Assembly (NCBI GenBank): GCA_024529925.1
Contig: JAFEUB010000907.1
Coordinates: 112,001 to 176,000, forward strand
DNA length: 64,000 nt
DNA from: Ophthalmolycus amberensis
Lineage: Eukaryota; Chordata; Actinopteri; Perciformes; Zoarcidae
Direction: 5' to 3'
Below, piece after piece: positions 39,057 through 50,450 of this stretch; position 1 is the first letter of the stretch; the number at the start of each line of letters is the position of its first letter. The position numbers were made by a program, and so were the translations under genes. A model generated the notes under the pieces. It was not told the DNA's origin, did no database searches, and saw only the letters and a list, made by a program, of their open reading frames with translations.

Positions 39057-40364
39057 CTGCAAAGAGAGCAGGTGAATTATACGATTAGGAAAAGAAGGGC
39101 CACTAAAACAGAGTCCTGTCATCCACATATAGCTTCCATTCCAGTGCTACCTCTCAGCTCAGCACAGGCCTGTCTGCTGTCATCAACATCATCAGCTGCC
39201 TGTTATGTATGTAGACAAACACACAAGCTCATCACAGAGCTGTGGGGGCATGCTGCAGCGCTCTGATTTGCATTTTGTACCTTGCATAAACTCATTTTTG
39301 ACACCCACTACCACTTGCCTCCCTCTCCCTCTCTGTTCTCTTCTTTACTCACTCTTTGCTAATCTTGTCTCCCTGCATTTCGTTCTGTCCCCCACGACAG
39401 ATCTGAAGCACAGTCGGGCAGACACTAGAGTGATAAAATAAGACGTTCCTCGTCACTGCTCTTAAACCAGGCTGAAGTTAGCCCGAGGACACAAGACAGA
39501 AAAAAATGAAAGAAGCTGACTTTTGTTTTTCTTTTCTTTTCACCAGAGCAGGGAAGGAGGGAGGGAGTCACACATGGGGAGAAGGGAAGGCAGCAGAGAA
39601 AGACAGAGGGAAGGAATCTAAATTCTTTCCCCAGATGTGGTTTACGAGCTGGTCTGGAAAAACCAGAGTCTGAACTTTTTTACACACACATGCAGTGGCA
39701 TTGATACACACATGCATGAAAAACTTGCACATTAATACAAAGGACAGTGTTGCAGAGCACACTTATGCACCCCTGCTGCTATTTCTGCTCTCTAGAGAAA
39801 ATGTTGTGGTAGCCATTTCTCACGGGATTCAGGTTTTCCTTTTCGGATCATTGCACATGCCGGCGTAGATATATATTACATACTTACAGTGCATCAACAC
39901 ACATACACACATATGTACTTATACAGTCTTACTTACACACAGGCGTATAAACAGAAAGCAACCAAAACAAACACTGGACTACCGTACACGTCTCACTACA
40001 GCTCCAGGGAATCCCATCAGTCAATATGACATGAAGCATGACTGAGCTGGAAGTGGGGAATGCTGTCTCTCACACTGAGCCTAGACTGACACCGTTTACA
40101 CTGATGTGAACCCAGACTAGACCCCTACCTGCGGACATGACTCAAGTAAAAGCTTACTGCAGACTTACAATACTTAGAAACCCGAGAGCACAAAAGGTTT
40201 ACAGTATATACTGAGAATTACCCACCTCCTACACTCTGCTAATACACTCTCTGACATTCTGAAAGATCTGTGTGTGAGTGTGCACTCTTGTACCAGCCCC
40301 CGCTACTGTACTAACAGCTGATCCCATCATCATACCCAACAGGCCCCACAGCACATGCTTACAG

Positions 40365-40602
40365 GCCATCAATCCAGCTACACCCGCTTATCCTTTTAGA
40401 GGGTCCCAGCTGACATTGGGCAAGAGGTTAGGTACAGGACAGGTCGCCAGTCAATTACAGGGCTCACATGGGCAATTTAGAGTCGCCAATTAACCTAACC
40501 TGCATGTGGGAGGGAACCAGAGTAAACCCAGGTTTAAACCCAGACTCTTCTCGTTGTGAGGCAAAAGCGCTAAATACTGTACCACCATGCTGCCCCGTGC
40601 TT
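40365..40602. repeat. Interspersed repeat common in teleosts
   Basis: It contains the ordered words 'cgcttatcc', 'cccagctgacattgggc', 'aggtcgccagt', 'gggcaatttagagtcgcca', 'ttaacctaacctgcatgt' and the tail 'ctgtaccaccatgctgcc'. I recall these as a widespread fish repeat, here shortened by internal deletions. The family name was not verified. Confidence 0.75.
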
Positions 40603-43600
40603 ACAGTGTGATGGAATAATCATAATCCACAGCGGTATTTAAGTGGAAGACTGCACATAAACAGCGTCCAACCCTGAGGTCAAAGTCAATGGTCAGTCAT
40701 TTTAACTTCTGCATTTGCTACATTAAATAAAAATGAAAAGGTTTGTTTCTACTAAACCCTCTCTTTAGCCGTAAAGTTTGCCAATCTGAAACCACAGTGT
40801 TTCAAAGCTGACTCATAAGAGTTATTGATGTAGGTTCTGGTAACCCCATGGCGGTTAAGAATGAAAAGGACCTAAAGGACCATACAGTGGTTTTGCATGT
40901 TTAAGCTTGTGAACTCCAAGTCACTTATACCACACGGCCAGCTTTACACTGCCAGTCATTTTCCAAAGCATACAAATACTTTTTCAGATTGATTTCCAAC
41001 TTTCCTAGAAGTCATTGATTTTCATTCATTAAGTGCAGTATGAAAAGGAACTTGAGTCTCAAGTCTGCCTTATTTTGTATTATTTTCACATGGTAATACA
41101 TTTCTTTCTACACTGTCATTGTTTGTCTTTTGAGTTTGATGTCAAGACAACAAATATTGGAAACTAAAATCTCAGAGGTCAGAGCTATACTTTATTAAAC
41201 TCTTTGACTAAAAAGTTATAAAACAGCCCCTGCTTGCTGCATGAACAGGACGGCGAGGGTTACATCAATCAGTAACACTGACGCGCACGTAGATGAGGCT
41301 GAACGTTCAGTTTGATGGATTACCAGATGATTTTCATACCCCATTAAGACCAATAGAAACCACTGGCTGCCTGGAAGTTGGGAAATCAGTCCAAAAACAT
41401 ATGGTGCACTTCGGGAAAAAGTCAGAAGTGATGTACAGTGTAGATAATTTGCATTTAATGGACTGCAACATGCAAAAAAACACCACTGTGGTCCCTCAGT
41501 AACGTTTTAGTATTCAAAGTTTTACAGGGATAACCAACAGATAGAGAGTCCAGGCTCAGTCCCAACTCGGTCGTGCAGCACCCACATGACCTCCAGGAGC
41601 CTCCCAGTCCCTAATGTCAGCTTGGTGACTCGCTCTCATGGCATGTGTGAAAGCCACCCTGTCTGTCATGTGACTTAGGACAATGACAGGAAAAAGAGAC
41701 AGCTGCCAACTACAACATACACACACACACACACACACAAAAGAAACCGCTATACTTTGGGTGGCGCTTTTAAGACTCCTCTCACAAATATGACAACAAA
41801 ATGGTGTCATGCATTAGTACATTCTTCATTCTGGGCCATTACTGTGTAAACCACTTAGCTGGGTCATATTCCTCCTCCTTCCCTGCTGCTTGCTGCCCAA
41901 AGCTGTGTTAGTTCTCTGTTACTGGCAGACAGGCTGAGAGTTTATGTAAGTCTGACCCCTCCTCGGGCCTCCCTCGCCTAGCCTGAGCCTCACTGTCTCC
42001 TCTCTCTCTCTTGCACACAAACACACTGATACACACACACACATACACACCTCGACTAGCATCAGACAGCAGGGTGATTGTGAGAGGCCAGACTCACTGC
42101 ATAAATAGCTTTATTATGTTCTCAAAACTACGAGCGTTAACCAGCTTCCCTCTCAAAAAAAGCATAAGGTCATCCGCTGTGCTGGATGTGAGAGGCTGCG
42201 AGTGAGACGCTCCTCCAGCATGTTGCCTTGCCCTTTGAAAAACAATTATGATAAAGCATCGATAATGGAATGCAGATGGACAGAACAGAGATGGCGAATG
42301 ATACAGACAAAACAGAGGATGACCGAGTGTGAGTGAGAAACAGAGTGAGAGGGAGAGAGATGGCAGCAGAAACACAACCTTTTAAGGCTGCATACCCAGC
42401 AGCCCAGTGCCTGAGGTGGACTCAAAAATAGCCCATACACACTAGCAGACAGATGCGCACACACATTTACACATCCACCAGCACACCAAACGCCCGTGTG
42501 ATTGCACAAGGTGAAGAGTCTCTTTTTCTCCTTTTCTTTGATGTGAGAGTGTAGTAGAGGCTCTGCCATCCCTGGCTGTAGATGAGTATCTCGGAGGGAT
42601 GATGAACATTGTCTGTCTGCCATTTTCATTTTTCATTTATCTCTTTTTCTCTTTTATTCCAGCCCCTCTAGTGAAGGGGCAATCACGTAAACCAATGTTT
42701 CTCGAAGGATCCAATCTTTGGTTGGAGACAAATCAAAAGGAATGGCCCCGGCCTTCTAATACTTCCAAATCCAGTGGGCACAAGCACGAGTTTTCAAACT
42801 GGAAGTCTATTAGTCCTCTGCCTCAGAGCACAGCACGGTGAACGAAGCCATCTTTTTACCCTGTCCACATCAAAGAGTAGTGTGTTTTTTAAGTGACCAC
42901 TATAAGAACTTCTATTTGGATTTGAAAAACAGAATAAAACCCTTTCCCTTCCCCAGCTTAGGAAGGATGGCACACGCATGTGTTCAGCTGTAGGGCAACT
43001 AGAAGGACAATCATAAAGTACCATGCCGTAATCGACAATTATGGCCTTGCAGGCGCTCTGTGCAGTCCCGCATGCACACGCTCCTCTGGATGAGCCATAT
43101 GCCAGGTAGCACTAAAACCATCCTCACCTAACTACCCCGCAGAAGCAGATGAATGTTAAACCATTTTAACTGCAGCAGAAGCCACAAAATGGCTGTCAGC
43201 AAAAACACCTCCCCTTCTCCCCAACTGTCTTCCTCCTTCCCCTCACCTCACCCCCCTCCCCAAACCTCTGTTCTCTCCCCTCTTCTCCATGCTACCTCTC
43301 TCCTTTACCCTCCTACCTCTCCTCTCCCTCACTCCCTCCCTCCCTCCCTCTTTCTGTGTGCTCTGCCAAAAGGTGCTCCAGTGCTGATATTCTGCTAAGA
43401 GAGCCTGCCAACAGTTAGATTTGTCCTTGGATCCCGTTCACATTCCCTCCTCCCCTTCTCTGTGATCCTATTTCGACCCGAGGTATCCAGCTCAGAAGGG
43501 GATACACCTAATCAGTTTCTCATGCTTTAATTTAAAGGTGGCATGGGCATCTCATTACCTAATATGGGGTTTAATAGTCTACTTCATACTTTTACACCAC

Positions 43601-43865
43601 AAAAATGCTGCCGGAGTTTCAACAAGACAAGATCAATGGTTCTGTCCGAGTCTGAATCACCTCTACGATCAATCCCTCAACCACATTTCTTTACATCTAG
43701 TCACGCACGTCTCTGACAATTGCCTCCTCTCATGCCCTTGTTCTTCTTCTTCATCCAGCGCTCATTTCCACACCGTCATTCCCTGAACATTTTTCCACAC
43801 TTTCCCTCAGCTGGGCTTGTCTATTTATCTTCATGGTGCTGTGGTTGTGGCTGAGGTTTTTTTTT

Positions 43866-43885
43866 GGGGGGGGGGGGGGGGGGGG
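43866..43885. repeat. Poly(G) run, 20 bases
   Basis: A G homopolymer directly after a T run. It is likely length-variable and a weak point for assembly. Confidence 0.9.
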
Positions 43886-45229
43886 CTGCTGATAACACTG
43901 GCATACTGTCATTCACTTTCTCCCATCATCTTTCTCCACACAGCCAAAGCATGGCCAAAATGTCTGACCCCCCACGTGAAAGTGATCAGCTATTGCTAAA
44001 CGTAACCAGAGCGGAGGAGCGCTGGCTTCCACCAAGCCCACTACATGTCATTTGTATGTACGCTGGCATCTCTGTACTCACGCTACAGTGCCGCGTGTGT
44101 GGACTTTGTGCTACATTTGAAAAACAAAACTGACTGAATGCAAAGTGAGGAATGAAACACACTCCTCGCATACTGAGTGTGCTTCAAATAGCAACTTCCA
44201 CAGCACTTGACATCATTCATGTGGCAGTTGAGTTGTCCCTCTCCAGCCTCCACAACTCGACCAGAACAAGTAGATCCATCCAAACCAGAAATATTTAAAA
44301 TATGCTGCAGGATACAGTTAAATATGACGTAACTCTTGACAGACTGAAGGAGAACCAACCATCGGCTCTCTCATGCATGCATGCCACAGACTGTGATGCT
44401 ATGTGATGGACTATGAAGGTGCTGGATCCAGTAGAACAACATTTGAACTAAGTGTGAACAGCCGTGGTTGAGCTGGTCCTTGAACAACGTGTAGTGGACA
44501 CTTCACCCCATTGACCTAATTAGATGTTTATCTTAGTACTATCTAATTACCAAGGTATTACACAGTGTGCATGGAGACTGAGTGGTACAGCATTGTTTTG
44601 GGCGGTCTGTGTCTACGTGCGTGACTGTGCGCGTGGTGCTCTAAGTATGTGCACGCGTGCGTATGTTTAGTCGGAATTTGTTGGCATGTAACTACAAGCA
44701 ATTGCACATATTTCACGTCAATTACACAATAAAAACGGCAGAGACACAGCATAATATATATTAAACAAACTACTTTGGTGCAGGTAGCATGTAAAAAGCA
44801 AACATGAAAAGCAGACACATATGAGTTATTAGCATTTATAAAAACATGAAACACATTTGTAGAAAAGGTGTATTCAGGTGTGGAATGTGGCGAGTCAACC
44901 GGGACTACTTACCCATGTCTAATGTTGTCACACACTCGGCTCTAACGTGTAAATATTTTATCAAGATCATTTACAATCCATTTAGACACATTTTACACAA
45001 GCGACGGATGGGATGACAGCCTCCCGGGGAGCTGTCAAACGGTGCCAGAATATATGTAGGTATATATTTTGTGACAGAAAACCCCGAGGAAAATGGCGTC
45101 AACGGTGCTTAGGAATGAAAAAAAAAAAACGAAAATAGGATTTGCAGCCGATCTGATGACAGAAGCAAGGTAGACACACGGTGGGGGAAATCCAATTGGA
45201 AACTTGGCGCATATGTCCAATCCTCACAG

Positions 45230-45840
45230 AAATAAGATCTTTAGAGGCTCGTGCGGATTGACTCGTGCGGTGGGAGCCGCGGCGGTGCAGAGAGCGTCTC
45301 CCGGTGCCTTGCAGGATCACTGGTCACTCGGGGAGCTGCACAGCGCTGAGATCCCTCGCAAATCCGCTACTCGGTTGGTAGGGTAGGAGAGGGGGGGGGG
45401 AGCCGGACTATTACTGCAGTCAAAACAAGCCCGCATCCGACTACAAGCCCAAATCCAGCGGGAAGATGTCAGCAGCCAGACCGCGCTATCATCCGTCAGT
45501 ACGGGAGACTGAGGAGCCGAGGCAGGAGACGGTGGTTTGGGTCGCTTTCAACCTCGCCGGTTGCATCGGATCAGGGTTCTCTCTCTGTCGCTCTGTCTCT
45601 CTCTCTGTCTCTCTGTCTCTCTCTCTCTCTTTGCTTTTCCGATCGGTGAATGTCAGGTCCCGGAGCCTGGTGTCTGGTAATGATCTCACCCAGCAGACTG
45701 AAAGCTCAGTGGCCGAGCAGAGCAGACGAGCGAGGAGAGAGGAGAGAGCAGAGCAGAGGAGAGGAGAGGAGGAGCGACATCGCCTCCAGCTGGCAGCAAA
45801 CACGCTCAGCGCGTCTCCCTTTGCAACCTTCCCCTAAATC
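45230..45840 (-). promoter_or_regulatory. setbp1: Putative setbp1 promoter and first exon region
   Basis: This is the only CpG-rich stretch upstream of setbp1, with many CG dinucleotides between 45,240 and 45,500 and again at 45,640-45,830. There is a CT-rich tract at 45,580-45,632 and a GA-rich tract at 45,728-45,775. Two good minus-strand donors could close a noncoding first exon: CTGG|GTGAGA near 45,687 and ATGG|GTAAGT near 44,912. Location and composition fit a CpG-island promoter firing leftward into setbp1. Which donor is used cannot be decided here. Confidence 0.5.
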
Positions 45841-47198
45841 CCATGGCCTTCTCCTGTGGGACTGTAATACAAAGGGTGAAAGCAACATCTGGCAAAAAGC
45901 CTGCTGTTTTGACTGAGTCACTGCTGTAAGGACTGCGTGAAGTTTTGCACCTTTTTCAACAAATACTGATGCATGCCTGCATAGCCTGCAGAACCTTAGA
46001 GTGTGATTTGAAATAATTATTTTTAACATGAATATGTATTGGATAAACGTGTAGGATCATTATAAATAATGCATTTTGGTTAAAAATGTCTGAGACAACA
46101 ACAATTAAATGTTTATATATTACTTTTGCTGCTTTGGCAGTTCAACAGATGTTGAGTTTTACCAAATCAGAGGCTTGAAACCTGGTCAATCCTGTTTGGG
46201 TCAGTCGTTACACCAGTATGCTGCGACATTGACCAGATAATAGTCTAATACCAGAGAATGTCAGACTGCATTTGAACATCTATGGTCCTTCTTTGTAAAC
46301 TCACAAGTATACCTCTCAGAAATATGAGGCGGGAAAGGTCCTCAGCTGCTTAATCATCATTTATTCCCAAACGATGGAGACCCACACTGTTTAATATTAA
46401 ATACATAACACATTCTGGAATAAATGAGCACATGAATCAATACAGACAAAATATGAATAAGTAAAAACCTATGTAGAAGGATTTACATTTTAAGATGCTT
46501 TTAAGGCAAAAATAATTAATATTATACTGCTGTTAATGCAACTTCTGCTGCTACTACCTCTAATAGTACAAGGCAAGTTCATTTGTACAGCACATTTCAA
46601 CAACAAGGTAATTCAAAGCGCTTTACTTAAAACCATTAAAAGCATCAAAACATAAGGCAAAATAAAAGGAGATTTAAAAACAATTAAGAACATTCATTGG
46701 AACATTACAAACATTCATTAAAACACTAAAAAGCAGTGTAAGAAATAAAATGCAGGAGTGAAATGCAGGGAATTGATGAATATACTTGAATATGGTTCAG
46801 GGGCCTAAACAGATGACAGAGCAATGCAAACAAATACAAAATGAATACAAAAATAAAAGTCTTTTGTGTCCTTTGACTGAGTTCCATTTAATAAACTCGT
46901 CCATCTCCTGTGGTGAACTGATTCTTGTCTCTCAGTAACAGAGGGAAAGTCTCTGTATTAAGTAAAGCTCTGTTGCACAATTAAAAACTATTCTCTGTTG
47001 TTTAGACTTAAACCTGCATTGAATAGAATGTAATCAATCTGGAGATGTTTGCTCTGTATTGCTTAACAACACTTTGCCTTGTTTGCTAGCCATCTTAAAT
47101 TTGATCTTCCTTAATATGAAGAGTTTTCAAGTTTGGTGCAAAATGATTTTAAGTTGACTTTTATTAAAAATGAATTCTTGTTTGTTGCTCTACTCTAG
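45841..47198. other. Spacer between the setbp1 promoter and the KDEL remnant
   Basis: AT-rich sequence containing one interspersed-repeat tail (46,570-46,740). I looked for upstream exons of the plus-strand remnant at 47,199 and found none I could support. Confidence 0.5.
46570..46740. repeat. LINE/SINE-type 3' tail repeat
   Basis: The words 'aaggcaagttcatttgtaca', 'gcacatttcaacaacaaggt' and 'aattcaaagcgctttact', followed by an A-rich segment with repeated 'cattaaaa', match a 3' tail I recall as very common in teleost genomes, probably L2-like. It is degenerate and the family is not verified. Confidence 0.65.
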
Positions 47199-47745
47199 GG
47201 GACCCCTCACCTGAAAGCCTCATTGACTTCATGCAGAAAAACAGCTCGTCTCTGGATCTGAATGACGCTGTGGTGATGGAGGACCTCTAGAAGAAGGTAC
47301 CGGTACATCTTTCTAACATTAAAAACAGAACAACCAGGTGATGCATGTGATTGAGTGGACTACTAAGAACAATGTAAATGTGCTGTGTGCAGTGCACACG
47401 TGTATATGTCACTATTGAAGGTAGACTTGTGTCCAAAGAACATGCAAACAACAAAGCTGTTCTAGTGGGAACCAGAGTTCTTCTAAAGCAGAGCTTCCAC
47501 ATGAGGACAGTGTGAGAAAGGATGCAGCATGTAAATGAACAACGGCGTGTAGTGAAGACTTCTCTGTCAGCGACATTCAGGAAGTAAATGTTTTTGTATC
47601 TCAGCTCAAACAGAGGCTGAAGGACCAGGGGCTGAATGACGACATCAAGCTGAGCTTCAATAACCAGTCGGCTGGAAAAGTCTTCCACAAGGAAGAGAAG
47701 AAGACAAAGAAGAAGGAGACGTGTGCAGAAAAAGATGAGCTTTAA
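47199..47745 (+). pseudogene. Two-exon 3' remnant of an ER-type (KDEL) gene
   Basis: Exon 47,199-47,296 follows a TAG acceptor and reads DPSPESLIDFMQKNSS and on to VVMEDL, then an in-frame TAG (47,288-47,290) and two Lys codons before a GTACCG donor. Exon 47,605-47,745 follows a CTCAG acceptor and reads LKQRLKDQGLNDDIKLSFNN, then a Lys-rich tail ending AEKDEL and TAA. AATAAA follows at about 47,807. A C-terminal KDEL is the ER-retrieval signal of luminal proteins, and the first exon has the flavour of the end of a thioredoxin-like domain, but I do not recognise the family. Splice sites, frame and poly(A) signal are intact, while the in-frame stop and missing upstream exons suggest a decayed or partial copy. 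If the TAG is a sequencing error this would be the 3' end of a live gene. Confidence 0.5.
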
Positions 47746-47805
47746 TTGGCATGGAGTCAACTGAGTTACTGTGTGTGTTTAATGAGCCATTTCAACAGCA
47801 CACAT

Positions 47806-47812
47806 TCAAATA
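47806..47812 (+). terminator. Poly(A) signal of the KDEL remnant
   Basis: AATAAA sits about 60 bases after the TAA stop, at the expected spacing for a short 3' UTR. Confidence 0.55.
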
Positions 47813-48081
47813 AACTGTTAAACTGGATGAACTCAAGAAGAAGATGACTTCTCAATGTGACACTAAGAACAACGTTATGGTTTTCACAGAGATTTTGTTT
47901 CAACAATCATCTCACACAGACTGTATAATAAAGATGCACAACACGGGAAACAGAAAAACAAAATGCTCATGTGCTAAGAAGAATTTATAAATCCTGCTCT
48001 TTAGGAAAGTGTGTACATGTATAGAATTCATACACAATCCATATAGTTTTAAAAAGAACGCAGGTGTGTGGCTCATTTGAG

Positions 48082-48384
48082 CAGGTGAGGAGCCAGTCGA
48101 GGGTCGTTTTTCAGCCTCCATTCCAGATTCTGGTACTCCAGAGGAGCTGCTTCCATGTGCCTGAAACAAACACATTAGTAATCAACACACACACCGTTAG
48201 CTGTTGGGCTTAAACGCTGTCTGTTCGTGTGTGTGTGTAAGTACATGCTGAGGCGCTTCTTGGCGACACTTATTCGTAGTGTTTTCTCAGAGCAGTAGTT
48301 CTGGTACTCTTCCTTGTCCTGCAGCACGATGGTTAGCTGATTCTCCTGGTACCACTGCTGTTTCCTCTGCAGCGCTTGTGTCTC
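48082..48384 (-). CDS. C-terminal exons of an unrecognised coiled-coil protein
   Basis: Exon 48,245-48,384 (acceptor TTTAG, phase 0 in, phase 2 out) encodes 46 residues beginning ETQALQRKQQWYQENQ and rich in Q, K and E. Exon 48,082-48,163 (acceptor TTTCAG) continues in the same frame with HMEAAPLEYQNLEWRLKNDP and ends LLK and a TGA. The joined frame and both splice sites are intact. The heptad-like Q/K/E spacing suggests a coiled coil. The upstream coding exons were not found between 48,384 and 49,547, a stretch dominated by a (TA)n run. The gene could be real with a missed exon, or a truncated duplicate. I do not recognise the family. Confidence 0.5.
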
Positions 48385-48583
48385 CTAAACACAGATTTTT
48401 TACGTGAACATGTAATAAAACAAAAGTACATCTTAAAGGTGCCCATGTCCTGCATTGGATTTGTCCCAATATATGTATGATTTACCACAGGATACATAGC
48501 ATAGCATAGCTCCTTAGAAAAATGTCCAATAACAGAATGTCCATTTGTGTCTCTTTGTTGTCATTTTGTGTGTCTTTGTGGTC

Positions 48584-48587
<4 letters not shown>

Positions 48588-48675
<88 letters not shown>
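48588..48675. repeat. (AT)44 microsatellite
   Basis: 88 bases of uninterrupted AT dinucleotide inside the putative intron of the minus-strand gene. It is self-complementary throughout, so it can extrude as a cruciform and tends to vary in length. Confidence 0.97.
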
Positions 48676-48678
<3 letters not shown>

Positions 48679-49229
48679 AACCTACATAGTACTGTGTAAT
48701 AGTTTAGTACATATGGGGTATAAATAAAGTACTTACTGGGTACTTAATACTAGGACCAATATGTATACAAAGTCTCTAAAACTGGTTCCATGTTGACAAA
48801 CATTAAAATGCTTACATATATAAAAACATATTAATATTATATCATAATAATGTACACGAACTGTGAACGGAGACATTCTGCATTGTGAGTACTTTTACTT
48901 TGGATACTGTTAATGTTAGTACATTGTTAGCTAGGTGATTCTACATGTAACTTTAGTATACGTAAACATATTGAATTATAGACTTTTAGGTATTTTTTAG
49001 ACTTCGTCCACCACCGTTAGAAATCAAAACTATATTAAATACTATAATACTATAATACTATAATAACTATATTAATACATGTCATTAAAGAGCTGAACAT
49101 TTTGATAGTTGAACGGTTTCTGTAGCTTAAAAAATGAAGGAGAAGAAGAGGTGGGACGGAAGAAATAGAAGAAGTTGAATAAAGATTCGAAGAACAATAG
49201 TTGGAATGCTTAACAGGCCAGTTATTTCT

Positions 49230-49340
49230 GGCCATTGTGATTAATTAATTAATAATAAACCCTATTTCTAGGCTAACGAATTAACGTTAGCTAACTTAGC
49301 TAACTAGCGTTAGCTTCAGCCAACTAGCAGACTAACAAAG
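49230..49340. promoter_or_regulatory. GTTAGCTAAC motif cluster near a gene start
   Basis: The words GTTAGCTAAC, TTAGCTAACTAGCG and TTAGCTTCAG recur within about 80 bases, roughly 200-300 bases inside the putative minus-strand gene. A similar TTAGC/GCTAA cluster lies in cdk7 intron 1 (57,247-57,290). Function is unknown. Confidence 0.5.
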
Positions 49341-49547
49341 GCAATTAACTACCGGTAATGGTCAAGTTACCGTTACAAAACGAAATACATGCGAAATTAA
49401 CTCATAATGGTTTCAACAACCTAAGGATTGTTGAAACTAAAAGTCTAACATTACCTTAGCTTATTCAGACACTCGGATAACAGATGGCTGTGACATGACA
49501 AAAAAGAGCAATAATTTGCCTGTAATAACCAAGCTTCCAACACTTAC

Positions 49548-49640
49548 CTTACACCGACCACTGTTAGTTACGGGCGACTGGTTTGAAAAGACGTTGGTGG
49601 TCAGTCAGACAGATGGACGACTGTCACTTGGGAGTAGGCG
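49548..49640 (-). promoter_or_regulatory. Candidate first exon and promoter of the minus-strand gene
   Basis: A strong minus-strand donor (GTAAG|GTAAGTGT) ends a 70-90-base exon lacking any ATG. Upstream on the minus strand is a GC box (GGGCGG on the plus strand at about 49,638). The arrangement fits a noncoding first exon for the coding exons at 48,082-48,384. Confidence 0.45.
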
Positions 49641-49768
49641 GGGCGGACAGATATCTCATGATCGTGATTGGTGGTTTATGTTGTCATTCATGACTTTCCC
49701 CTTAGAATTTTCTGGAACACAGATATTAATATGGGAAGAGGCTATTTAGGGCCGATTCACCGACATGA

Positions 49769-50021
<253 letters not shown>

Positions 50022-50314
50022 CCGGTATTCGTATTTTTGCTTTCTCTTACGTAAGAGATAATTTTATAAGTGTTCAACAGCACCCATACCAAGATTTCAC
50101 AGTCCACAAATTGTACATTATTATATATTTTGAAGTAATTATACGGATTTAATAATTATGTTTGTGGGCTTGAGAAATACTATTTGTCCACTCATCCCAA
50201 TTAAGACTATAAAAACCCTCGGATGATACTGCGTGGGTTCAGGGACTGAATGGCTCACATTTTCAACAAATACTCCTTCAAATTTAACGTGTTCTGTGAA
50301 GCATAGAATACAGT

Positions 50315-50450
50315 CGGGGTCGGCGATCTCAGAGCGAGGGCCGGTTGATGATGGAGGTGGTCCGGTATTGGACCGGCCCAAACCCCGTCGGCCTACCGGG
50401 GATTCCCTCGGTATCCCCGATGGCCAGCCTGCCCCTGGTCCTCACTTAAC
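50315..50450. repeat. GC-rich degenerate interspersed block
   Basis: It is abruptly GC-rich within AT-rich flanks. It contains 'ggtcggcgatctcagagcg' and 'cccgatggccagcctgcccc', wording I associate with degenerate transposable elements in fish genomes. The family is not assigned and the boundaries are approximate. Confidence 0.35.

Larger units (their letters stand above)
39057..44912 (-). other. setbp1: Probable 5' intron of setbp1
   Basis: This is sequence between the 5' UTR exon and the putative promoter region. It contains a degenerate interspersed repeat (40,365-40,602), a 20-base G run (43,866-43,885) and pyrimidine-rich stretches at 43,200-43,360. No coding exon was recognised. Its upstream limit depends on which donor is used. 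Confidence 0.5.

Noticed and set aside
45466..45837. 123-codon plus-strand frame at the setbp1 promoter
   Set aside because: It crosses CT- and GA-rich promoter sequence, has S/L/R low complexity and no similarity. It is more likely promoter/5' UTR of setbp1 on the other strand.
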